Shown piece by piece: positions 56,331 to 64,000 of a stretch of 64,000 nt of DNA. The position numbers and the translations under genes were made by a program. The first letter of the stretch is position 1. The number at the start of each line of letters is the position of its first letter. The DNA comes from Mrakia gelida (Eukaryota; Basidiomycota; Tremellomycetes; Cystofilobasidiales; Mrakiaceae), in NCBI GenBank assembly GCA_024345305.1, contig BRON01000016.1, positions 558,001-622,000 of the forward strand, in the 5' to 3' direction. The notes beneath the pieces are model-generated. The model did not search any database. It worked only from the letters and a program-made list of their open reading frames with translations, and was not told the origin of the DNA.

Positions 56331-57638
56331 ATGTCCGACGATTACGCTTTCCGAAAGATCAATATCGAGTGAGCCCTTCCTTCGCTCCTTCTCCCCTATG
56401 CAGCCTCTTGAGACTAACTCAACGTCTCGCTCGCTCCCTCTCAGCGCCTACGACGAGGACGTCCTTCAAGACTCGGAGTTGTTCGACCCTGATCCTCGTT
56501 CAGCAGCTCAGGCTCTCGACGACGCAAAGAGGGTCCAGCAGGAGGTCAGGCAGTCCCTTGGAAGGTGAGTCTAGTCGAGGAATGTGAGAGTGAGGGAGAG
56601 GTAGGGGAGGAGAGGACAAGGGGCAGGGAGGGAAGAAGGAAGGGAGATGGTGGTGGGAGGTCGTCATCTCTGTGATCCGAGAGATGGGAGGGACTCAGAA
56701 GTCGCATCTCAAGGTGATAGGAGGGTAGGAGATTCAGATCGTATTGGTCTGTATGGGATAAGCAGCTGGGTCCTCTAGGGGAGAGGAGGAAGGACGTCTC
56801 TTCGTGCATGAGCTCGAAGCGAGCTCGAGCCCGCTGGCTGTCCTCCCTCCCTTCTTTCCTCGTCAACAGCCTCATTGAGCTCCTCCTTCGCCGACTCGAC
56901 ATTCCCCCATCTCATAACCGGCCGCTCCATCTCCCAGCTCTCCCAGAAACTAACCTCCCCTCTCCGCTCCTTCTCTCCCCCAGGTCGGACATCGCCTCAG
57001 CCCTCTCCTCCCTCCTCGCCAACTACCCCTTCGGTGCCGATCACGATCAAGCTAAGGTCAGTCAGGCTCCCATTCACGTCTCCCTCGACCACTCCTCTCC
57101 TACACACCGCCTCGTTTCTCCCCCTAGGAGGAACAACCCGCTAACTCGCTCGCTGCGTTCCCTCGTTCGCCAGGCCCAAACCCTCACCACCTTCATCCTC
57201 ATCCTCAACTCTACAAAATCCTCCGACGTAGCCAACATCGTCAAGGGGCTCACTCAGACCGAACAGGATGGGCTGATGAAGTTTGTTTACAAGGTGCGCC
57301 GACACTTCCTCCCATCCCTTCTTCCTCCCACAGAACGACCTCGGTTCGTTTCGCGCGTCTCGTTCGAAACTCACGCTTCTCCCTCTCCCCCATGTCGTTC
57401 TCGCAGGGAATGGAGAAACCCGAATCCCTAGAAATCAACCCTTCGGTGCTGTTGACTTGGCATGAGAAGGTGCGTCGTCCTTTCCAAAACCCTACCTTCG
57501 TCGCTCGTTCGGTCGTTCGTTCGTTTCGCTGACCGTCTCTCCCTTCCCCTCCTTCCTCCGTTGGGTTTTGTGTAGCTGACCGAGGTAGCCGGTGTGGGAT
57601 GTATCGTTCGAGTCATGACTGATCGACGAACTATCTAA
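56331..57638 (+). CDS. ARC15: Actin-related protein 2/3 complex subunit 5 (p16-Arc)
   Basis: Small alpha-helical subunit of the Arp2/3 actin-nucleating complex. Exons join as MSDDYAFRKINID, AYDEDVLQDSELFDPDPRS, RSDIASALSSLLANYPFG, FILILNSTKSSDVANIVKGL, TQTEQDGLMKFVYKGME, INPSVLLTWHEKLTEVAGVG and CIVRVMTDRRTI, then TAA. The family-typical LMKY/FIYKGM and LLxWHEK segments near the end are clear. Length (about 150 residues) fits. The intron after the second exon is longer than most (roughly 56565-56983). Confidence 0.93.
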
Positions 57639-57956
57639 ACGAGCGTTGGAGGAAGGGTTGGTGGGAGGGGAGGGGGACGCGTCGGTGGTGGGCGAGGGCT
57701 GAGTTGGGTCCTGGATGTTCATGATTTCTTCACTTTTTTCGATGCAGTGTAGCTTTTCTCGTTTCTTCTCGCGAGCCGAACTTTAGATCGCAGACCAAGC
57801 TCAGAACCAAAACAAAGGGAAAGCGAAAGAGAAAGGTCCTCGGCCAGTCAGCCCTCCCTCCCCCTCCGCCCTCCTCCAAATCAAAACTGAAGCTCACCTT
57901 CGCCTCGCTCACCTCCTTCCCTTCCCTTCAACCCACCATCCCTTCCCCCTCTCAAC
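57639..57956. other. Intergenic, ARC15 3' end and RPB10 promoter
   Basis: 318 bases; contains an ACGCGTC word at 57677 and a C/T-rich leader before the RPB10 ATG. Nothing else seen. Confidence 0.5.
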
Positions 57957-58725
57957 ATGGTTCGTTGCTCTTCCTCACCTGCCCGCGCTCTCTCTCGATC
58001 CCCTGCTGATCAAATCTACATGTCTCGTCCTGGCAGATCATCCCAGTCCGATGGTTCGTCCCCTTCCCTCCTCCCCTCCTTCCCTTCCTTCCTTCGCGTT
58101 TGAGCTGACGCTCCTTCCCTTTACTTTGGCGCGACACCAGCTTCTCGTGCGGCAAAGTCGTCGGTAACCTCTGGGAATCGTACCTTACGTTGTTGAATTC
58201 GGAGATGTCGGAGGGGTGAGTTCATCCTTCAACTCAACCCAGCTCAACCCCCTTCCCGACCTCACCTCACCTCACCTCCAACCCAACCTCCCCTCGTCGT
58301 TGCTTCCTCACCCTTGGTTCCCTCGAGCGCAAAACTGACTTCGCTTTGGCGCGCGCGCGTTACAGAGAGGCCCTCGACCGCCTGCAACTGAAGAGGTACT
58401 GCTGTAGGAGAATGGTTTTGACTCATGTGGTACGTCCCTCCTCAACACCCTCTCCTTCCCACCCATCCTCCCTCTCCCTCGTTTCCCCAACCCAAACTTC
58501 ACCCAACCCAAACTAACCTCGCTACCGCTCGCTCGTGTCAAACAGGACCTCATCGAGAAACTCCTACAGTACAACCGTTCGTTGTCTTTCTTTTCCCCCT
58601 TGTTCACCTTCCCTTCCGAAGCTCGAAGCTCACATTCTTCTTCCCTTCTTCTTTCCCTTCCCTTTCTCGTTTTGTTTGGCTCACTGCGTTCGCCCACAGC
58701 TATGGAGCGAACTCGAGATCGATAG
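57957..58725 (+). CDS. RPB10: DNA-directed RNA polymerases I, II and III subunit RPABC5
   Basis: A 71-residue zinc-binding subunit shared by all three nuclear RNA polymerases. The joined sequence reads [20 protein letters not shown], then [47 protein letters not shown]. The zinc site is CFSC plus YCCRR. Six exons encode this tiny protein. Exon 1 is the ATG alone (57957-57959), followed at once by GTTCGTTG; exon 2 (58037-58053) encodes IIPVR plus two bases. The strictly conserved MIIPVRCF start proves the ATG-only exon: no other ATG gives this N-terminus. Introns use GTTCGT, GTGAGT and GTACGT donors. Confidence 0.96.
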
Positions 58726-58923
58726 CTCCACCCTGTCTCTGGCTCAACCTTCCAGCAACCAAGGAGGGAGGGAAGGGCGAAGGGAACGGAGGTTCATCGA
58801 GGATGGATGGGCTGGCGTGGGAGGGGTGGGGCGGTGGGTTTCAGTTTCGTTATCATGAGTTCATGGCTATTTTTTTTGGTTCTAACTAACGAGGAAGGAG
58901 GGGAACGGGAGCTACTGGAGGAG

Positions 58924-60768
58924 CTACTGGAGGAAGTCGTACTGTCGAAGGAAAGGGAGGCGAAGCGGGAGGTTAGTATGAGAGGGACAAGGTGGAGGGT
59001 GGAAGGAGAGAGATGGGAGGGTAGGGGACTTACGTGGCCGGGCTGGAAGTTAGGATTGAAGTTGGTCGGAGAGAGGAGAGACAGGGAGGAGGGAAGAGGA
59101 GAGGAGGTTAGCAAAACGAGACGACGTCTTCGAAAGAGCGCACGAGGGAAGGGGATAAAGAGAGCGGAGATACGCACTCGGTAAAGCAAGTTGAGAGGTA
59201 CCTCTGAGGCTCCCTCTGGGCCGAAGGAGTGCATGTCGACGTGGGAGCCGTCGCCGGACGCGTCCTGAACGAAACCAACGAACGAACGACGAACGCGATG
59301 AGAGAGTGAGTTTGAGCGCGAATCGGAGGGCAATGCGAAGGGGGTGGGACATACGAGGTAAGCGATCTTGATAGGTACGTTCAAGCATGCCGAGAGAGCC
59401 ATGATTCTGCGAGCGAAGAATAGCCACGTCCGATCAGCGCGTCGTTCCCTCCCTCCCTCTCTCCCACCCTTTCTCCTCAAAACTCACTGAACATTATCCG
59501 CCTCCTTCCCACAAGCCTCCACCTCGTTCTGACAAAAGTTCACAACGCTAAGCATCTCACCGTCCGGCCCCATGAGGAAGAACTCGTACTCGTCGGGTTT
59601 CGACCGGATCCAACTCGAGGTGACCAGACGAAGGAGGACGACGATGGAGTTGGAGATTTCGGGGTCTTGGAGTTGAGAGAGGACTTGGGTGGGTGAGGGG
59701 GGTGGGGTGGTTCCGAGAGATTGGAGGAAGGTGGAGAAGGTTTCGAGGAAGTCTTCGAACTGACGTGAGAGGGAGGAGAAAAGGGTGGTGAGTTTGAGGT
59801 GGGAGGAGGAGGAAGGTGAGGGATGGGTGGGTAAGAGATAGACGTAACGTACCACCATCTCCATGAATCCAGCTTCGAGGAACCGAGGGACGCATTCCTG
59901 GATCTTGGAGGCGGCGAGTTGGGATTCGAGAGCTGGGTCGAGGGAGGAGATGATTCGGAGGGAGAAGGCTGGTAGATATTCGAACAAAGAGGCAAGACGA
60001 GTCAGCTCAGAGGTCACCAAGATCCCAAAGAAGATTCAGAGACACGAACCAAGAGCAAAGGCACGGTACTACCACATCAAGAAACGAAACGAAGCAGAAG
60101 GTCAGCGGCGTCGAGTCGAGTCGAGCTGAACGAGCTCTTCCCTTCGATCAACTCACAAAGCAATCCCCATCCCCCTTCGCTCTCCAAACGGTCTTCCACC
60201 CATCCTTAATCAACGTGTCAATCTTCTTGACGAAGATAGCTGAGCCTCGTTCGTACTCCTCGCGAAGAACAGAGAGGGGAGCTGGAGGAGAGAGGAGAGG
60301 CTGCCACGATGGACGAGAACGAAGGACGAAGTGGAAAGCAGTAGAGTCAGCTCTGAGTTTCCACTAGAGTCGGAGGAGGTGGGTTCACCCTCTTATCGGC
60401 TTCCGAGTCCTCGTTCATCCGCTGAGAGAGGGCGATCTGCGGGAATGGAGGAAGGCAAGGAAGCGACGGAAGGTCAGCTCGAGCTCAACGTCCCTTCCTC
60501 CCTTCCTTGCTTCAACCTCAACGATTCAGGGCAAAGAGAAAACGAACGATCTCTTGATCCGTAAGATCCGAGAGATCTGAAAGACGAAAGGCAGCGCAGA
60601 GGGTCAGCGAAGAAGAGAGAGGGAGAGGGACCCGTCGAGCGCTGGAGGAGGGAAGGAAGGAGATGGAGAGAGGAAGGACGCACTCGTGTCCTCGTTGACG
60701 ACTCGAGGAGCTTCGATCGCGTTAGAAGAGGCGTCGGAAGCGGTAGCGGGAGGTGCTGAGGAATCCAT
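58924..60768 (-). CDS. Otubain-type ubiquitin thioesterase (OTUB family)
   Basis: Cysteine deubiquitinase. The start at 60768 gives MDSSAPPATASDASSNAIEA. The core has IKDGWKTVWRAKGDGDCF with the catalytic Cys in GDGDCF, then YRAFAL. Helical exons follow (FSLRIISSLDPALESQLAAS, FEDFLETFSTFLQSLG, IVVLLRLVTSSWIRSKPDEY, VEACGKEADNVQIMALSACL, NVPIKIAYLD). The C-terminal block reads HSFGPEGASEVPLNLLYR, PGH, YDFLQ, TAG. PGH, with the catalytic His, is encoded by a 9-nt exon (59034-59042) flanked by proper AG and GT; without it the LYRPGHYD motif is lost. Otubains trim Lys48 chains or inhibit E2s non-catalytically; specificity is not readable here. Confidence 0.9.
59034..59042 (-). other. 9-nt micro-exon encoding Pro-Gly-His of the otubain
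   Basis: On the coding strand CTTCCAG precedes CCCGGCCAC, and GTAAGT follows directly. The preceding exon ends with a CGA codon before GTGCGT, and the next starts TAC GAC TTC. Joining gives RPGHYDF, the universal otubain motif with the catalytic His. Confidence 0.85.
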
Positions 60769-61667
60769 GGTGGGTGGTTGAGGCTGCTGAGATAGAGATT
60801 GGGCGGGTGAGTGAGGGTGGAAAGGAAAGGGGGAGGAGAGCGAGCTCGAGCTCGAGCTTTCGCCTGTCCTCCCTCCATCGTTTTGTTTGCCTCCGACTGA
60901 CTCCACTGAGGTCGACTTTCTTGGCCTCATTGGCCAATCGCAGCGGAAGATGATCCAAGCCCTTGAGCAGTCTCCAAGATTTGAGTCTTTTCTTGTAGAG
61001 TCGCTCGTTCTGAACAACGACCTCCTTTTCCTCTCCTTCTCGTCCTGTAGTTTGGAAGCGATCTTCGATCTCGAGTTTAATAGGGAGCGCAGACCATCAA
61101 GTAGAAATTATGGTAAGAAATGAAAGCGGAGAGACTAAGTAAAAAGGCATACGCGAACGCTCCGCGTCGACTTCGACACACCCGCCCGACGCGTCTCCCT
61201 CGTCCGTCCTGCACCAGCCTCCCTCGCCCACCAGCCGCTCGTATCCTCCCATCCAACGAGCCTCGTTCCCACAACCCTGATCTTCGAGTCAGATTCGTTG
61301 GGCGATCCTGCGAGGGCGAGGAAAGAGGGAGGAGGGAGGGAGGGAGGTAGATTGAGGTGCGACGTGTGTTCGAGGGAGGAAGGCGACGGAGCATTCGAGA
61401 GAAAGTTGAGTGGTAAACGAGTAAGGTATGAGGGTGAGAGTTGGGTTTGGCGAGAAGATGGGGGTGTTTGGGCGTAGAGGGAGAGGAGGGGAAGATGGTG
61501 GGACGTCGCGACGGGAGAGGAGGTGGAGGAGGCGGTGTTCGATTTCGGTTGGAGTGGTGGTGGGACGATGACGATGTAGACGAGAGGTGTGCTTGATGGA
61601 GGAGGAGGGAAGGGATGATTGGAAGAGGTTGAAGAAATGGATGAGCGAGGGAGGGAGCGAAACGCGA
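60769..61667. other. 900-bp region with unassigned open stretches on the minus strand
   Basis: Between the otubain start and the F-box gene end. On the minus strand a stretch at about 60913-61090 reads VQNERLYKKRLKSWRLLKGL then DHLPLRLANEAKKVDL, looking like a charged helix. Another at about 61137-61305 reads IRVVGTRLVGWEDTSGWW. Both have splice-like borders, but I find no start codon or joined frame. This may be a small gene or a decayed one. Confidence 0.3.
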
Positions 61668-63125
61668 CTACTCCGCTTCCACGAGCGTGATCCTGAGCGG
61701 TCCTCGGCGGTCCTCCTGCAGCTTCTCGAGCTTTTCGACGAGCTCGTCCCTCCTCTGGGTCGTAGACGTGATAATCTCCGCCGACGAGATCCTCGAATCG
61801 ACGAAGGTTCGACGCGAGCCGAGGTACCCCACCGGATCCAGCAGCACCTGAGGTGCTACCATCCCGCGTCTTGTTTTCCCATCCACCTCATCCGCAGCCA
61901 GGTCCCATTCGACGCTGAGGCGAAGCAGGTTCGGGGGATGGGGATCGGCAGGGACGTCTGGGAGTTGGAGGAAGAAGCAGTGGGAGGTCGCGTCGGAGGA
62001 ACGTCGGTCGTCGACGGTGCAGTGGAGATCCAAGTTGCAAAGACTGACGAAAGTGAGACGAGACCATCGTGAAATGACTCGAGCGGCGGCTCTCGTGATC
62101 TGGATGGAGGTTCCGAACGCGTCCATCGCAGCGACCTGGTTCGCGTCCGGTCCGGCGTTGTCGAAACGAAGTAGAAGGGAGGGATCCTGGAGGACAAGGG
62201 TTTGAGGGTTGAGAAGGGAGAGGACGTCGACGTTGGCTCGAAAGAGAGGTAAGAGGTGGCCGTCCGGAGTAGGATAGGAGCCAGAGAGCTCCATGAGGAT
62301 GTAGAGGGTGATGAGGTGAAGGGGAGATCCGCCGAGACCGACTGCATCGAGTGAGAGTCCGTGCGGGCTGGCGCCCTGGAGCAGGGTTGCTGAGACGTAG
62401 AGGGCAGTGATGTTTCGAAGAGATAAGCTGGACTCGAGCCGAAGGCTGCGATGGCTCGGCTCTTGATGCTGATGTCGAGGAGGGAGAAGAAAGCGGGTCA
62501 ATGATACGAAGGAGGCCCCATCCTCTCGCTGCCGCCGACTACTCACACCCCTGTTGAGAAGAGAGGCCAATCTCCAAGCTTCAGCCCGTCTGAAGACTAT
62601 CCACGGCGTGCGCAGAGTTCTGGGAGCGAAGCGAACGAGCCAGTCGAAGCAGACCTGTCCGAGGACGGAGGAGGTTTGGAAGTCGGCGAACTCTGCGATG
62701 AGATCAAAGATCTCTGCTGGTATCGCGGCTCGGATGGGGATGGTAGAGAGGGAAGGCTTGGGAGATCCTGGGAGAGGTTGGACCTGCAGAAGTGACAGAG
62801 GGCAAGCTGTTCAGAAAGAGGGATGAGAGAAGAAGGAAGAGGAGGAAGGGAAGGAACGAGTCGAGCTCACCGCGATCCTCCTCCATGTTCCTTCCTCGCT
62901 AGACATCTGATCCACCTCTGACGCAGCCTCCAAGTCCCTGACCATCCCTTCTTCGTCCTCCCTGACCCAGAATCCAGCAGGAACTTTGGTTTCTCGTCGA
63001 AGAGCTTGAAGAGACGAGGTCGCGATTCGAGCGAGACTCCCACGTTCCTTCTCCTGCTTCTCTCGGTCCTCCTTGAGCTTGACGATCTCGGCTTCCAACT
63101 CAGCGATACGCTCCGATGAGTCCAT
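61668..63125 (-). CDS. Probable F-box-like protein with N-terminal coiled coil
   Basis: The start at 63125 gives MDSSERIAELEAEIVKLKED, a coiled coil of about 35 residues (heptad Leu/Ile, many Glu/Lys). After two introns comes an F-box-like helix set: IPAEIFDLIAEFADFQTSSV, LGQVCFDWLVRFAPRTL. This matches the LP.EI...I common start and C..W cores of fungal F-box domains. The remainder has many short hydrophobic strands but no repeat I can classify; it ends RGPLRITLVEAE. F-box proteins link substrates to SCF ubiquitin ligases via Skp1; the substrate part is unknown here. Similarity is modest, so a non-F-box protein remains possible. Confidence 0.55.
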
Positions 63126-63580
63126 GTTTCGAGGATGAGAATCCGGGTGGGAAGAGAAGAAGAGGAAAGGAGGACGTGGGTCGTCGTTGGAGAGGACCTC
63201 TCGTTCCACTCCTTCTCTCCCCTTCGGTCGAAGCTCGCTCGTCCTCCCCGAGCCGTCGTCGTCGACGCGCGTCTGTCCCTCCTCGACTCTGCAGTTTTTT
63301 TATGGACAACCTTTGCGACTTTGTAGGATCTGGCGACGAGAAAGTTTTCACCCGATCAATTTTTCTGTGATGACGCGATTCCGTTCCCAAAGCGATCACG
63401 TCCCTGCTCGCGTTGCCCCGAAGCAACTCGACTTCGATTCGATTCCCTTCCCTCCCCTCACCTCCCAACGTCCAGCTTCAACTCTTCAGCTTCTCTCAGC
63501 CCTCGGTTCTACAGCTCTCATCCTTCCCCCTTCCCCTTCCCTCTCCCCTTTCCTCTTCTCTCTTCTTTTCTTCGCCTCTG
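63126..63580. promoter_or_regulatory. Divergent promoter, F-box-like (-) and ALO1 (+)
   Basis: 455 bases with a T8 tract near 63295 and a C/T-rich run before the ALO1 ATG. A longer plus-strand frame from 63370 overlaps out of frame and is rejected. No specific site called. Confidence 0.45.
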
Positions 63581-64000
63581 ATGCCCTCGGTCGACCCAAA
63601 ATCGCTCGCGACTTCAGCTCTCTACTCTCGTTTGGCTTCGATCGTTATCGACGCTGAGGAAGAGCGAGCGGGATTCTCAAACTGGGCGAAAACCTTCCAG
63701 TGCAAACCCATCACAGGTTAGTCCTCTTTTCTCTATATCTTTCAGAGCCAGCCCTGTTTCAGATGAGCTCGAGAAGAGCTCAAAAACTGGACTCGATCTG
63801 ACCCCCTCCACCTCAACCTCTTTTCTCTCCTCCTCGTTCAACCTCCCTTCAATCGCCATCGCCGCCTCCCTCGATCCTCTCGTTCTCGCCATCCACTCGA
63901 CCATCCTCTAGTCTTCCTCCCCTCAACCGAGGAAGAGTGCATCCTCATCGTCGAGCTCGCTCGGAGGGAAGGACAGACGGTTCGATGCGTCGGAGCTGGC
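63581..64000 (+). CDS. ALO1: D-arabinono-1,4-lactone oxidase, 5' part (runs off the window)
   Basis: FAD-linked aldonolactone oxidase of the vanillyl-alcohol-oxidase family, making D-erythroascorbate, normally on the mitochondrial outer membrane. Exon 1 (63581-63716) encodes MPSVDPKSLATSALYSRLAS, then GFSNWAKTFQCKPITG. The intron has a GTTAGT donor, CTGAC branch point and CTCTAG acceptor (63912). Exon 2 reads VFLPSTEEECILIVELARRE, GQTVRCVGAG, the start of the FAD-binding PCMH domain (family: NWAKTF.., P.S.EE...IV..AR..G..VR.VGAGHSPSD). The gene continues beyond 64000. Confidence 0.82.

Overview
The window looks like a piece of nuclear chromosome from a basidiomycete yeast, most likely Pucciniomycotina/Microbotryomycetes (the Rhodotorula-Sporobolomyces type). 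The evidence is GC-rich coding sequence, very dense short introns (about 70-110 nt, GT..AG, branch point nearly always CTGAC), C/T-rich intron ends, closely packed genes on both strands, and fungal orthologues throughout. I see no tRNA, rRNA, CRISPR or bacterial-type operon.

Left third (1-22.5 kb): the tail of an unknown gene, a secreted GH16 beta-glucanase (-), a UBE2S-type ubiquitin-conjugating enzyme (+), a 14-TM DHA2 drug/H+ antiporter (+), a MYND-finger gene without a visible first exon (+), a large Ser/Thr-rich surface protein (-), an LCL3-type nuclease (+), a BAR-SH3 protein (+) and the RNA polymerase I/III subunit RPAC1/Rpc40 (-).

Middle (22.6-45.2 kb): two paralogues related to gamma-butyrobetaine dioxygenase (BBOX/TauD), both lacking the iron ligands, enclose a probable complex I NDUFA11 subunit and a head-to-head pair of MYND-finger genes. 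A voltage-gated K+ channel, a glycogen phosphorylase with about 25 exons, and a further MYND gene follow.

Right third (45.2-64 kb): a fifth MYND gene has been split by a full-length, young Ty1/copia retrotransposon (45450-51145, 5-bp target duplication CCGCT). The element sits in intron 1, between the branch point and the 3' splice site. The same gene carries an in-frame TAG, so I call it a pseudogene. In the element, gag-protease and integrase-RT-RNase H share one reading frame and are separated by a single TGA. Beyond it lie TAH18 (-), ARC15/ARPC5 (+), RPB10 (+), an otubain deubiquitinase (-), a probable F-box protein (-) and the start of an ALO1-type D-arabinono-1,4-lactone oxidase (+).

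The housekeeping genes (RPC40, RPB10, TAH18, ARC15, GPH1, UBE2S, otubain, NDUFA11) are not functionally linked; the order is that of an ordinary gene-dense chromosome arm. The unusual material is the local MYND family and its retrotransposon-disrupted member, the pair of iron-free BBOX-like proteins, the TGA within the retroelement, and extremely short coding exons (3, 9, 11 and 12 nt), one of which carries the catalytic histidine of the otubain. Intron boundaries were assigned by eye from splice signals, reading-frame continuity and family similarity.
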